Position numbers and translations under genes: made by a program
Notes under the pieces: generated by a model
The model's database searches: none
Told to the model about the DNA's origin: nothing
What the model saw: the letters and a program-made list of their open reading frames with translations, nothing else
In this document: positions 22,441-33,627 of the stretch, piece by piece
Layout: every line of letters begins with the position of its first letter
Numbering within the stretch: the first letter of the stretch is position 1
NCBI GenBank assembly: GCA_031763025.1
Contig: JASSKH010000010.1
Coordinates: forward strand, 2,232,001 to 2,296,000
DNA from: Macrocystis pyrifera
Taxonomy: Eukaryota; Sar; Phaeophyceae; Laminariales; Laminariaceae
Reading direction: 5' to 3'
DNA: 64,000 nucleotides

Positions 22441-22559
22441 TCCCCCCTCCCTCCCCTAGATAGCAGCGAGAAGGCGATGGCTATCCTACAGCGGTAGGAG
22501 ATAGGTGGTGGCCACAGGCGGCGAAACAGGAAGGGGATAAGTTTCCCAAAAAAGGTTCC

Positions 22560-22697
22560 ATGTAATATAGTATGGAAACAACGTGATGAGCGCCCAACTG
22601 TCGGAGGTATCTCTATTAAAAGTAGGAACGGTGCTCCGTCTCGAAAGGTATGCGTAGTCAATGGTCGAATGACTAAGGCAAGGAATAAATTAGTACG

Positions 22698-22742
<45 letters not shown>

Positions 22743-22995
22743 CCCCCCCGCCTCCGCTCGAAACCCGGAACCCGCGTCACATGCAGTAACTATAATAGTA
22801 GGATGCAGTTCACCCTTTCATGCGACTCGCCGAACAACACCTCGCATTTCGCTTCGCGCTTGGTGCAAGCAAGCAATGTCTGCCTGGCCGGTGAAAACCC
22901 GGCGTGCTCAGTCCCGGCGTTGTAGGGATGCGAGGGTATATTATCATATGTACGACTACGTTGACATGCTTGATATGAGTACGCCCCCCCCCCCT
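22560..22995. repeat. Family D repeat fragments ending just upstream of MTRR exon 1A
   Basis: 22580-22740 is one end type (GGTGCTCCGTCTCGAAAGG, then GACTAAGGCAAGGAATAAAT, then about 44 C). 22800-22995 is the other end type, inverted (CTTCGCGCTTGGTGCAAGC, GCCTGGCCGGTGAAAACCC, ATGAGTACGCCCCCC). The final poly-C is about 45 nt before the exon 1A acceptor. Confidence 0.8.
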
Positions 22996-23040
22996 CAACA
23001 CCTCCCTTTTGCCTCTCTCTTCTCGTTTTCTCTCTCCCAG

Positions 23041-23161
23041 GGTGGCCATCATGTACGGCTCCCAGACGGGAAACGCGCAGTCGATTGCCGAGGGCATCCA
23101 TGAGAGCTGCGAGAAGCGGGGCGTGGAGTGCTCGCTCCTCAAGTGTGACGCGTGGAAGAAG
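23041..23161 (+). CDS. MTRR: Methionine synthase reductase-like, module A exon 1
   Basis: A 121-nt exon (1 nt plus 40 codons). It reads VAIMYGSQTGNAQSIAEG.., then ..CEKRGVECSLLKCDAWKK. The string GSQTGNAQ is the FMN phosphate-binding loop of the flavodoxin domain of diflavin reductases (compare YATQQGQAKAIAE in human MTRR). The acceptor TCTCTCTCCCAG and donor AAG|GTGATT are good. The first nucleotide completes a codon from an upstream exon I could not find, so the true start codon is unknown. It is 73 percent identical by eye to exon 1B over the readable residues, with differences concentrated after the loop. Module A is the most decayed of the three copies further downstream, so this exon may belong to a partial duplicate or pseudogene. 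Confidence 0.85.
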
Positions 23162-23385
23162 GTGATTTTTTGGGGGGGCGCGCAATAGCCAAAAACGGAT
23201 GCACCCGGTACGCTTTTCTCTAAAAAACGGGTCTACTCTGAATCAAGTCGAAAACGCAGCCTATGATCCATGCGATTGGTCGAGAATAAATCGTACTCGT
23301 TTTTGGGCGGAATTGACCCGGGTATACCCGTAAAGTGTCTATTATGCTTTGCTTCAACCGTTTTTGGTTTTCATTTTTTTTCGTT

Positions 23386-23478
23386 ATTAGCACTGCAGTC
23401 CCGTTTTGGGTCCCGTTTTGGGGACAAGCGATTCCAGTTCTTGAGGAGGGTTTTGTCCCCTAACTGCGATCCTAAGAG
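23386..23478. repeat. M2 MITE copy with internal duplication
   Basis: GCACTGCAGTCCCGTTTTGG; the GTCCCGTTTTGGG string is present twice in tandem. The right arm is TTGTCCCCTAACTGCGATCC. Confidence 0.8.
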
Positions 23479-23751
23479 TTGCCTATAAGTAAATTTGCCT
23501 GTTTGAAGTGTGCGTTGTGTTTCGCTGCTGCTGCTGCGTCTGCTCTTGTCTGTTGCACTTTTCTTTTCTCCCAGCTCGCTCAGTTCTTTCTCCCTTTTTT
23601 TTTTTTTTTTTCATTCAATTTGTTTTTGTGTTTCTTTAATTGTTTTCTCTTGTTCATAGAAGTGTTTGTCTTATATATATATATATATATATATATTTTT
23701 GTTTTTCGTTGTTTCTTTTCGTTTTCTCTCTTTCATAGAATATGTATGTAT

Positions 23752-23990
23752 GTCGTGCCCGTCACATCCAGTATGATGACATGGCATTGCATTGTCCACT
23801 GCTGTATCATACTTACTGCATACGTGGCAACGTAGTATCTCCTTGGCGTAGTTTTGTAACCACGACCACGTACATTACTTGCATCGCTCTCTGCTCTAGG
23901 ATTGGAGAATCGGCACGGACACTGATTGTGCTGCATGTCGACGGGTAGAAAGAACGGCTTAATGTGAAGAACACACACGCACATGTCGTT
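23752..23990 (-). repeat. Family E repeat
   Basis: Contains TGGCAACGTAGTATCTCC, ATTGGAGAATCGGCACGGAC and GCTTAATGTGAAGAACACAC in reverse orientation to 15787-16025. Confidence 0.8.
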
Positions 23991-24049
23991 CCTGTCGTAT
24001 ACAGTACGATTACGTGGCACTATTCATAGTTGTCTCCTGCCTTGTCCAC

Positions 24050-24290
24050 TCTGCTTACGAACTTCATGGCAATGATGCATCAATATATTATTTGTAGTAC
24101 CGCAGTCTGACGTAGTTTTGTGACCACAGAGCTTGTATCTCTCCAGCTCTCTATTAATAGGATTGCAGAATCGGCACGGACTTTGGGTTGTAGGATTGAA
24201 GAATCGGCACGGACTTTGAGTTGTGCTGGATGTCGACGGGCAGAAGGAAGAAAGAAAAGTTTTATGTGAAGAACACACGCACACCTTCCA
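24050..24290 (-). repeat. Family E repeat with internal tandem duplication
   Basis: AGGATTG(C/A)AGAATCGGCAC followed by GGACTTTG occurs twice at about 24160-24220; then TGGATGTCGACGGGCAGAAG. Confidence 0.8.
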
Positions 24291-25649
24291 CCTGGCATTT
24301 TACTCCAGCCAACCATTGAGCCCGCCCGGCATGACATCAGGACTGCAGGTATACGTCTCCACGTATGTACGTACAGACCACGCAACGATATACGGGTTGT
24401 CACGCACGGCAAAGCTGCTGCTGTAGGTGGTACCAGGTAGTATTCAATTCGATTTATAAAACTATTATTATTATGGAGGGTGTCTCCGTTGCAGGTGTCG
24501 GTCGGCCTTGTCTTCGTCTTGGACGGGGTTGGCCGAGGCCTTGACGTGCACGTTTTGTTTCGTGATACCAGTATGTGGCAAGGAGGTGCCTCCACAAGCC
24601 TCCCTCGCGTCTCGCAAGGAGAGGACTTATAGAAATTGTGAGAGTGCGGGTCCTTCTCCCGAAGGACCCTGTTTCTCCCTGGCGCGTTCGGACTTCATGG
24701 CCCGAACGTCAACCAGTATGAAGGTCCATCAGTGATGGCGGATCTCATAGACCGGACGCTGGTTAACGTATCTTCATGGTTGGCATTTGTGATCGGAGAT
24801 TGACGGTATCTACGTACCCTGTCCCTCCACATTATAGGGAAAAAAACATCTGTGACATCTATTATTAATAGTAGGATTTCGTCGAAAGTCAGGTCATTTT
24901 TTCAAAAGCTGCGTTCTGTACTTCTATCGTACTATTATACTAATATACTATTATATTAATAGTATAAAACAGGTACGCGCTGAAACTATTGTTACGTAAA
25001 ACAGACACGCTTGCCATCAGAACTCTGATTCGAAACACCTTTGGACCCGCTTGGCACCCTGTTGCCTTCAAACCCTTGCCCCACCCGGTGTTGAGCCCTC
25101 GCGCAGTCTGAAATCTTTTACGTCGAACTTTTCAACATAATTTAGCCGCTGGCGAGTGTGCTTGTGTGTGGGTTGTCATCTCTCAGAAATTAGTACGATG
25201 GATTCTTGACCAATCATCTGATTGATTTTTACAATTAGGAGAGTGTAGTCGTTATTCAGAGAAATCGAATTGGGTGTACCCGTTTCTCATAGAAATCGAA
25301 TTGGGCGTACCGTTTTCTGGTTATTTCCCTTTTTGTTTTCTTGTTTTGCGCTTGCGTTGCGCTGTTGCCTTCCTTGTCCTGTCTCGTTCTGGAGCGAGAG
25401 GCCTTGAGTTGCCTTGTCTTGTTCTGGCGGCGGCGGTGGTGATGATGATGATGATGTCGTCCTCACGTTTCGTTGGTTGTCTTGTGTTTGCCGATGCTCA
25501 CTCGGCCGTGGTACATAGCAGCAGCAGCAGCAGCAGCAGCACCAGCAGCAGGCTCTGCTGCTGCTGTGTTGCAACGGGAGCGACGCGTTAAGTTTACACT
25601 CGACTCGACACGTATTCTAAACCTGGAAGTGTGGTGAGCCGAACCCTCT
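24291..25649. other. Module A intron 1, no gene recognised
   Basis: 24480-24740 is GC-richer with a frame ending at 24735, but no family motif. 25100-25330 is unassigned. A CAG/CTG microsatellite occupies 25517-25570. Confidence 0.5.
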
Positions 25650-25739
25650 TCGTACTGCTGCAGTCCCGTTCTGGGGAAAAACTACTTGGATTTAGAGGGG
25701 TTTGTCCCTGTAACGGGACTGCGGTTCTGAAAGGGTTGA
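25650..25739. repeat. M2 MITE copy
   Basis: TACTGCTGCAGTCCCGTTCT at left and GGGACTGCGGTTCTGAAAGG at right. Confidence 0.85.
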
Positions 25740-25958
25740 GCTTTATTTTTACCAGTCCGCCGGAGCAGGATAAAGGAGAAGAAAAAAGAGGGGACCGGCC
25801 TTGCTTCGGCGATTGCGAGCTGCCTTGGCTTGTTTTGGTGGTGGTGGGTGGCCTTGTGTCCCCTTGCCTTGCCGCGCCTTGTCTAGCCTGTAGCCTTGAC
25901 GATGGCCTGCTGCAGCGGCAGTAGTATAGTATGGACCCATCGAAAGAAAAATACTTGA

Positions 25959-26067
25959 TATTACGGAGAACCATAGTAAATAGGACCAAATGTTGTTGGT
26001 AAAAATAGGTGAATAAACAGGTTTTTATGTATACCATAGGTCCTATTAACTATGGTCCCCCGTAATA
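25959..26067. repeat. M1 MITE copy
   Basis: TATTACGGAGAACCATAG at left and CTATGGTCCCCCGTAATA at right. Confidence 0.9.
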
Positions 26068-26259
26068 CATACGTAAGGCTCACGTTTGCGAGGACGCGAA
26101 GAAAATTGCATTAAGAAATCGTGCTCAAGCGGCGACAGCCGCGCTAAACCCTGTGTAATACTCTGTGCCCAAGGTTGTTCGAAGATGGCGTGTCACATCA
26201 AGGTTTTAAGCCTTGATCACACCGTGCACGAGTAGGTGTTTGCTGTTGGCGGGCCCTTA

Positions 26260-26690
26260 CTGTATTGATTGCACAGTAGTAACAGCAGCAGGAGTAGAAA
26301 CATTAGCACTCCTATTAATAATACTGGTGCATAGTAGCGGTGGTGATCTTTGAAGTACTGCTGTAGCATGAATAATAGCGGCAATGGTGTTTGTTGTATT
26401 CCTGGTAAATAGCAGTAGCAGTGTAGTGGTATACGTAAATAGTAGTATCGTGGTTGTACCAGTAAGCTGTAGTGCTGCTATACGAAGTAGTAGTAGTATG
26501 AAATAGTATTGTAGTAGCAATTGTAGTACAGTACCATTGCTACGGTAGGTCCACAGCAGTAGCAATGGTGGCAGTTTAGCGGTTGCGGTAGCATATTAGC
26601 AGCAGGACGATAGCATCAGCGATTTCATCAACACTAGTACCATCACCACCGTCACCACCACCACCACCACCACCACCACCAGCCGCGATT
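26260..26690. repeat. AGT/AGC and CAC trinucleotide low complexity
   Basis: Imperfect GTAGTA/AGCAGT stretch at 26270-26600, then a CAC run at about 26640-26680, just upstream of exon 2A. Confidence 0.8.
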
Positions 26691-26791
26691 TAGGCTCTGT
26701 GCACACCGGGCGCTGGTTCGCCTTACAGCCCACCCTGGCCTCGACCCTCCCTCACTTTCCCTCGCCTGTCCGACCCTGCCCCTCTTTCAAG

Positions 26792-26886
26792 ATGAACCCC
26801 GAGCTTAAGGAATGGAGCGCTGTCGTCTTCGTCGTCTCGACTACCGGCAACGGCGACCCCCCTGAGAACACCGAGAGGTTCTGGAG
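26792..26886 (+). CDS. MTRR: MTRR-like, module A exon 2
   Basis: A 95-nt exon, phase 0 start, two nucleotides left over. It encodes MNPELKEWSAVVFVV then STTGNGDPPENTERFW. STTGNGDPP is the second FMN-binding loop of the flavodoxin fold (human MTRR has STTGTGDPPD). The pyrimidine-rich acceptor CTCTTTCAAG and donor GGAG|GTAAGC are canonical. The open AG joins the first G of exon 3A to give Arg, as in modules B and C. The reading frame is clean here. Most differences from exon 2B are at synonymous third positions, which indicates past selection on the protein. Confidence 0.88.
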
Positions 26887-27044
26887 GTAAGCCCTATCCG
26901 CCCTTCGTGGTGATACTGGGTTTCGACACTATTTAGCGGCGGTTTTAGAGTAGGGGACTCGGGAGAAAGCGTTAATATGTCTCATTTCCTGTCACTATCC
27001 CGCTTGAACTTTGTGTGGAGGTGCAGGCGTGTTTTGATAGGAGT

Positions 27045-27045
<1 letters not shown>

Positions 27046-27128
<83 letters not shown>
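27046..27128. repeat. Poly-G tract, about 80 nt with one T
   Basis: Two G runs separated by a single T, 160 nt after the exon 2A donor. It gives only poly-Gly/poly-Pro frames. Confidence 0.95.
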
Positions 27129-27131
<3 letters not shown>

Positions 27132-28014
27132 GGGGCAGGGGCAGAGAGCGGGAGCGGTAGAGTTGTGTTGCCACCGTGATGTGCAACCGCCCGTGGTCTG
27201 TGGGGGTTGGCTCGGCGGGGTTTTGTGGTGTTGCTGTACTTGAGTGATGCTGGGTGTGTACTTACCAGTAGGTGTTTTCTGCGCGTTTTTTTTGTAATTT
27301 TCTGCTGTACGTAAGCTGATGTACAGTAGTCTTCTCTGAAGTTGCCGAAATCAATGTAAACATTAAACCACAACAGTAGGCCTATAGCCTCTAGGCCTAT
27401 CAATCGGCAGCGAGCAGTGCCGTGCTCTACTCGTGCACCTATCACGAGAAGCTAGGAGGGGGCACGGGGCGAGTATGGTCGTTCTTCTCTTCTCTCTGCC
27501 TCTGAACAAATTAAGCCATTTAGTTTCCGTCGGTAGAGCCCATGACTGCTGTAAATAATTAATTGCGTCGGTTGTGAACAAAACAGGCATCTCACGTGAA
27601 CTTAGAGATACTGCGCATACCTCGCTGGTCGTCCGGCACTATAGCAGGCAACCGGCAGTACCCAATCGTCTTTTTCGGCTGTATAGAGGTAAAAGAAACT
27701 CAACGACTGGTGGGGCGATACGTTTTTTTTTCTTCGGCTGCACAAAACGTGTGTATCGGATTTGGCCCTGCATCAGTCAGTCACCCCATGTCCGAACGCC
27801 TCCGAACGGCAACCGTGCACTCATAGGATATAGATCATGGTGCAACATCCACTGCACGGTACTTCCTCACCAGTCCTAGTGAGAGATTTTCTGCGTAGTA
27901 CATATCGAAACCAGGAAACATGTGCTATTATTAAAGTAGATTATGCAGATTTTACGGGTCCTATCTATCAGCGCGAGCTACTACTGTAGATCATGCACGA
28001 CCGGGGAAAATATA
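27129..28014. other. Module A intron 2, no gene recognised
   Basis: A family F scrap (GGCACTATAGCAGGCAACCG) lies at about 27634. Otherwise unassigned. Confidence 0.5.
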
Positions 28015-28560
28015 TCGGTTGAAGGATCTGTAGTAGATCGTCAGGTGGGAAGACCTGTAGATGATATGACCGACGTGTGGATAACCTTGTATACCGTACG
28101 AAGTATATCTGCAAGCAGGCTTGTGCGATGGTGTGGTGGTGGTGGTGGTAGTGGTGGTCTGACCATTTTGTCGAAGCAGGGCCAAGGTCTGCACCGCCCA
28201 CCCCCTGTGTCTATTTACGGTACGCGTAGAATGTTCCACACCTATGTGCTGTAGGACAGCTCATGATCTATCTGATCTATCTGTAGATGATCTAGTTCCT
28301 CACGTGCCGCTGTGAGAGGTTTGTGCAGGATCTGCATAGTACAGATCCAACCCAAGAAACATGACCCATAGTTCATGCGGCTTATACGGCTCCCACACGG
28401 CAACATGAACTACAGATCCTGCAGATCAGGGATCTATCTGCCCTGAAAGACCTAGATCATGAAGTGGGAATAAGCTATCAGTAGATGATCTGTACATGAT
28501 CTGTACATGATCTGCCTGAGGTGTGGAATTCATGTTCTGTATGTCGCGTAGCAGCACGTG
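28015..28560. repeat. Family H, GATCT-rich repeat
   Basis: Many GATCTATCTG, TAGATGATCT and TAGATCATG words interspersed with CACGTGCCGCTGTGAGAGG and AACATGAGCTACAGATC-like strings. The same components occur at 39590-39970, 50776-51075 and 55430-55650. Confidence 0.75.
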
Positions 28561-28914
28561 TCTATTTACTTGATTACAGTATAGGTCCGGCAACAAGAAA
28601 CACCTGCTCGTAACCTGAGCAAGCCCTGGAACCTTCGCTCCCGAGGAGAGAGAGAAACTGTCCCCCGGACAGCGCCTCTCCACGCCCCCCCGCCCGCCGC
28701 GTTCTTCGCCATCGGCGCCCGTTCTTTCGCCGGGGTCACCGAGGGCTGATGTGTGGGGCGGGCGTGGCACGGTCGCGGTGCCGCGGGGGGCCCGGTGGCG
28801 CACGATGGAGCTGACGCCGAGCGGGGGCATATGCCGAAACCGGCATAGTCGTGGTGGAGTCATTTGGACACCATCACCATCACCATCACCACCTCTACCA
28901 CTACAGTATCATTC
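28561..28914. other. GC-rich unassigned block
   Basis: 28562-28635 resembles 29045-29115 (GCAACAAGAAA.., TGAGCAAGCCCTGGAACCTT). 28640-28850 is GC-rich with a long minus-strand frame. I see no conserved motif, so it is not called as an exon. Confidence 0.4.
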
Positions 28915-29022
28915 TATTGCGGGGATCCATATTTAACGGGACCAAATTTGTTGGTAAAAATAGGTAAAGATATAGGTTTTTATGTATACCATAGGTCCTG
29001 TTAACTATGTGCCCCCGTAATA
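28915..29022. repeat. M1 MITE copy
   Basis: TATTGCGGGGATCCATAT at left and TATGTGCCCCCGTAATA at right. Confidence 0.85.
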
Positions 29023-29148
29023 GTATACTTCGTACCTGGTGAGGATTTTTTACGGTATAGATGGGCCTAGCAACAAGAAAAAAAAAACTAATGTTGAGCA
29101 AGCCTTGGAACCTTATTTTGACCCCCACCATCCTTTCACAACCTTGAC

Positions 29149-29259
29149 TATTTACGGGGGACCATAGTAAATAGGACCAAATATTGTTAGTAAAAAAATG
29201 TAAATATATAGGTTTGTGTGTAAACCGCAGGTCCTATTTACTATGGTCCCGCGCAATAA
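29149..29259. repeat. M1 MITE copy
   Basis: TATTTACGGGGGACCATAG at left and CTATGGTCCCGCGCAATAA at right. Confidence 0.85.
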
Positions 29260-29297
29260 TATATATATACAAGGCTTTCCTTCGGAGTGGGTATTCC

Positions 29298-29458
29298 GTC
29301 GTTTCTTGTACAAATACATTTAGTTTGGTTGGCTTTGGGCTATGACGCCAACTGCAGTTTTGGTTGGCTTTGGGCTTTGACGCCAATTGCAGTTATATTG
29401 CAATTGGGGTAATAGCCCAAAGCCAACCAAACTAAATGTATTTGTGTAAGAAACGGTG
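29298..29458. repeat. Long inverted repeat (hairpin element)
   Basis: Left arm from about 29300 (GTTTCTTGTACAAATACATT, TAGTTTGGTTGGCTTTGGGC). Right arm to about 29456 (GCCCAAAGCCAACCAAACTA, AATGTATTTGTGTAAGAAAC). Arms are about 45 bp. The loop holds a second copy of GGTTGGCTTTGGGCTTTGAC. Probably a MITE or a fold-back element. Confidence 0.85.
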
Positions 29459-29898
29459 AAGGATGTAATAATCGCGTTTATTTGTGAATGTAATGTGAAA
29501 CGTAAGATCGGGTGACGCAAGAGTAAGAATGACATTCGTCTAATAATATAAGGATAACATATTTCATCAGTGCGGGAGAGAGTGGAGTAGTGCATGGCAT
29601 GTGGATGATATACAACATACAGGCTGTTGTTTCAAGGAAGGTTCGGGACAGAGGGGAAAGCAGCAGTGCCGGCAACGACAACGGTTATGGAAATGTTGTA
29701 TAGTTGCTGGGCGGCCGCGATTTCGATTTAGCCAGCATAGGAGTTTGGATGAGACATGATATGTAAATAGTCTTCCAGGCTGCTGTAGTAACGAGGCGAG
29801 AGGCCCACGATGTGGATCTGTCCGCTGTTGAACCCGTTGGGTATGTGTAGGGAGAAATAATCGTGATTTTGGGAAATGTGGGAACAATTTGTTGCCTC

Positions 29899-30061
29899 TC
29901 ATTCGTCCTGGATGGAGACAATCTGCTTGGCGTACTGCTTCGGAATTCCGCGAAGCCCTGGAGCAGGCGAAATGGAAGGGAGTCTTCTTGCGCTTGATGA
30001 TGATGTCTCCGTGTTTGATGGTGGAGTCCGTCAGGCGGCAGTTGTAGCACTTGCCACCGAC
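29899..30061 (-). CDS. Zinc-finger-like exon of an unidentified gene
   Basis: From acceptor GACCAG|GTCGGTGG, preceded on the minus strand by a long C-rich tract, the frame reads VGGKCYNCRLTDSTIKHGD, then IIIKRKKTPFHFACSRA. The spacing is C-x2-C-x21-H-x2-C, as in LIM or PARP-type zinc fingers. One frame over, the tail reads GIPKQYAKQIVSIQDE followed by a stop at 29901-29899. That also looks like a real C terminus and implies a 1-nt indel in or near the zinc finger. The phase does not join directly to the exon at 32856-32681, so an exon between them is expected. Function unknown; it probably binds zinc. Confidence 0.45.
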
Positions 30062-30159
30062 CTGGTCGAAGTAAACAGGGTGCGCGGGGCGGGAGTGGCG
30101 TGCAGGGAATGGCGGGGGAGGGGGAAGGGGGCGGGGGGGGGGGGGCAGAGTTCATTATT

Positions 30160-31253
30160 TGTACTGCTCTACAGCGGCACAACAGCAGTACGTAATCGCT
30201 TGCTATACGACGGCAGCAGCAGCAGCAGAAGCAGCAAGTACATGCGTAAAACGCAGCAGGAAAACGGCCAAAATATTTGCTTAACGTACCAAAACGACCA
30301 TTTGGGTGCAAAAACGACCAAGAAAAACAGTAATCCGAACACATAAGAACAATCAGTGGATATTGAGCCAGCATTAGCAGTATCAGCAGCAGCAGCAGCA
30401 GCAGCAGCAGCCGCAACGGCTTCGAGCAGTGGTTGCGGCAGCATTAGCAACATTAGCAGCAGCAGAAGCAGCAATGGATCGCCGCAGCCTTGGCAGCAGT
30501 AGCGGCATAGCAAAGATATGATAAAAAAGAAGAAACAAAGTATGTACCCTGGTATGCCGCGACCGCAAAAACTACGGAATTTCATTGGCGAAACAAAAAT
30601 ATGTACACACAAATGACCAGCATGATGTACAACGCAGCAGCAGCACCACAGCAGCGTAGCAGCTATATGGAAAGAACGAAGCCCAAAACGAGAAAAAGCA
30701 GTACGTACGCAAAATGCAGCAGCAAAATGACCAAAATATTTTTTCCAGGTACCCAAACGACCATTTAGGTACAAAAACGATCAAGAAAAACAATAATCCG
30801 AGTACATGCGAACATCCAGTGAATATTGCGGCAGCATTATTATTAGCATTAGCAGCAGCAGCAGCAGCAGCAACGAATCGCCGCAACGTTGGCTGCAGCA
30901 GCAGCAGCAGCATAGCAACGATATGAAAAGGAGGAAGAAAAAAACTACGTACCCTGGTCGGCCGCAATCGCAAAACGTACGGTAATTATTGACGATACAG
31001 AAATATGTACACACACACGAGTGTAATACACACACGAATCACGTCCAGCATGATGTACGGCAACAACGCAGCAACACACCACAAAAAAAATCGTTGACGA
31101 TACAGAAATATGTACACACGCACAAGTGCACACAAATCATGTCCAGCATGATGTGTACGGGAACAACGCAGCAGCGCCACAAAACGACAAAACGACCAAG
31201 AAACACAATTATTCGAGTACATACGAACATTCAGTGAATGTTGCGGCACCACT

Positions 31254-31287
<34 letters not shown>

Positions 31288-32430
31288 GCAACGGATCGCC
31301 ACAGCGTTGGCAGCAGCAGCAGCAGCATAGCAACGATATGAATAGAAGGAAGAAAAAAAGTATGTACCCCGAGTCCGTCCGAAAAATATTTTTGGTACCT
31401 CACTATAGGTAGACCCACCCCCGCATGCTGTACGGCAACAACGCAGCAGCAGCAGCATAGCAACAATACGAAAATAACCAAGCTAAAATACGAGAAAAAG
31501 TAGTTCGTACGCAAAATGCAGGAGCAAAACGACCAAAATATTTTTTTTACGTATAAAAAAAAAAACATTTGGGTACAAAAACGGCCAACAAAAACGATAA
31601 TCCGCGTTGGCAGCAGCAACATAGCAACGATATGAAAATAAGGAAGAAGAAAACTATGTACCCTGGTATGCCGCGATCGCAAAAACCTACGGAAATTCAG
31701 TGACGATACAGAAATATGTACACACAAGTGCAGCATGATGTACGGCAACAACGCAGCAGCACCACAGCAGCAGCAAGCAGCAGCATAGCAACGATAGGAA
31801 AAAAAATCAAGCCAAAAACGAGAAAAGGCAGTACCTACGCAAAATGCAGGAACAAAACGACAAAAATATTTTTCACGTATCAAAAGAACCATTTGGGTAC
31901 AAAAACGACCAATAAAAACAATAATCCGAGTACACACGAACATTCAGTGGATATTGCGGCAGCATTAGCAGCAGAAGCAGCTACAGCATTAGCAGTAGCA
32001 GCAGCTGCAATGAATCGCCGCAGCGTTGGCAGCAGCAGCGTTGGCAGCAGCAGCAGCAGCAGCAGCAGCATAGCAACGATATGAAAATATGGAAGAAAAA
32101 AAGCATGATGTACCCTATTAATAGTATGCCGCCATCGCGAAACCTTCGGAATTTTATTGACGATCCGAAAGTATGTACACTTCCAGCATGACGCACGGCA
32201 ACAACGCAGCAGCACTACAGCAGCAGCAAGTGCACAGCAGCAGCAAGTGCACAGGAGCAGCAAGTGCACAGCAGCAGCACTCATGGCGTGGCGCTGACAG
32301 CAGCAGCAGCAGCAGTAGCAGCAGCAGCAGCCGAAACGAGCAAAGGGGGGACGTAGGGTCACCAAAACATGTACACATAGAAATCGTGCGCACCGAAAAT
32401 GCACCACAGTAGCAGCAGCACTCACATCGT
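30160..32430. repeat. Composite tandem array with CAG tracts
   Basis: Four to five diverged units of roughly 400-560 bp. Each has GCAGCAGCAGCATAGCAACG, GATATGAAAA, GTACCCTGGTATGCCGC-like, GATACAGAAATATGTACACA, CAGCATGATGTACGGCAAC, CAAAATATTTTT and GGTACAAAAACGACCA landmarks. ATATGTACAC occurs near 30600, 31007, 31111 and 31716, and a variant near 32172. Perfect CAG runs of varying length sit in each unit. Confidence 0.85.
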
Positions 32431-32680
32431 TCGGTGCAGCGGTGACGGCGACAGCTGAATCCTTCGTTCACGTCCCGCAAACAGTTGTGCATATGCGCGT
32501 TCGCGTGCACTGTGTAAAAAGAGGAGCCGACGCAACGCACGAGGGGGAAAGAACGAGCATGGATGAGTCCAAAAAATAATAAACGCTTTGAGGTAGGTTT
32601 GTATGCAAAAAGGCAATTGAAAACCCCAAAAAAACGTACTGGCAACAGACAGCATTCAACAGTAGACCCAAGACACTCAC

Positions 32681-32856
32681 CACTGTCAGCAGTCTCGAGG
32701 GAGTACGAGACAGTCCCTTCCTTGATCGGGCGAGCACATAACTCGCAGTTGGTTGCCCAATACAGGATGATCCCGCCACCATCGCACATGAGATCCTCGC
32801 AGGTGGCGAAGGCCACGTTTTTGCCACCAGGCGCGGAGTTCTTGGGCAAGTAAGTG
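32681..32856 (-). CDS. Zinc-finger-like exon of the same unidentified gene
   Basis: A 176-nt open exon on the minus strand, acceptor ACCAG|CACTTACTTG and donor AGTG|GTGAGT. It encodes YLPKNSAPGGKNVAFATCED, then LMCDGGGIILYW, ATNCELCARPIKEGTVSY and SLETADS. The NCELCARPIKEG stretch is a C-x2-C half-finger like those opening LIM or PARP-type domains. The reverse strand also has an open frame, but it lacks any motif. The exon lies inside intron 2 of MTRR module A, on the opposite strand. This suggests either a nested gene or a separate gene between duplicated MTRR exons. Confidence 0.5.
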
Positions 32857-32881
32857 CTGGTCCGTGCACCGGTCGCAAACA

Positions 32882-33300
32882 ACAGTCGGCACTAGGTCGG
32901 TCTTTGTCGTTGCCGCTCTCTTGCCAGAGGGCGAGGACCACGCGCCTCTCGACGAGGGGGAGGTGAGCTTAGGGGGCGTGGAGAAGGGAGAGGCGGGGTT
33001 GCAGCACCAGCAGGTTCGCCACCGACAGCAGCAAGCAGCTTGGCCGCCTACAGCTGCATCTAGATGCCGTTCGTCGAAGGCGAGACGCCTCTTCTAGGCG
33101 TTGTGCGAAGAGCTGTCTATTGGTTGCAGTTTGCGAAGAAGAAAGAAGAAAGGTTGTTTGGCTGTTTGGCTGTTCGGCTGTTTCAAAGAAGAAGGGCTGT
33201 TTGCGAAGAGCTGTCTATCAGTCGGTCTGTCTGCCAAGAGCTAGCAAGTGACAACGACCTCAAAAATCGTAATTATAGTTGTATCTATATATATACATAT
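32882..33300. other. Unassigned, GC-rich then GAAGAAG low complexity
   Basis: 32885-33060 is GC-rich; 33110-33245 has diverged repeats of GCGAAGAGCTGTCTAT (two copies near 33106 and 33202). No exon called. Confidence 0.4.
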
Positions 33301-33468
33301 TATGGGGTCCATAGTTAAGAAGACCTATGGTATACCTGGTACATATTACGGGGACCCATAGTTAATAGGACCTACCAGGTATGGTGCACATGAAGACCTA
33401 CCAGGTATACATTTACCTTTTTTTAGTAACAATATTTTGGTCCTATTTACTATGGTCCCCCGTAATAG
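33300..33468. repeat. M1 MITE copy with two TACCAGGTA insertions, preceded by a partial M1
   Basis: The partial copy at 33300-33341 ends in TACCTGGTA. The full copy 33344-33468 has TACCAGGTA at 33373 and 33399, exactly where other copies have a plain TA. Right end CTATGGTCCCCCGTAATAG. Confidence 0.85.
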
Positions 33469-33474
33469 CATAGC

Positions 33475-33552
33475 GCTCTGGCCGGGGAATATAAGAAGCG
33501 TTCGGATATTAATGTCAAGAAGAATCGGTCCTTACATTTCCGCCCGTAGAGG
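33475..33552. repeat. M3 MITE copy
   Basis: CTGGCCGGGGAATATAAGAA at left and TCCTTACATTTCCGCCCGTA at right. Confidence 0.6.
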
Positions 33553-33627
33553 TAGGATTTTTCAGCAGTAGTAGTGCAGCTCTCGCCCCTGAGCACGTGG
33601 ATGTCTTCGTCCAATTTTCTTTTTTTA

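Noticed and set aside
24508..24735. Plus-strand frame in a GC-rich stretch of module A intron 1
   Set aside because: No motif, no phase match to exons 1A and 2A.
28617..28850. GC-rich block with a long minus-strand frame, possible extra exon of the zinc-finger gene
   Set aside because: No motif, and part of it is duplicated at 29045-29115 as a repeat.
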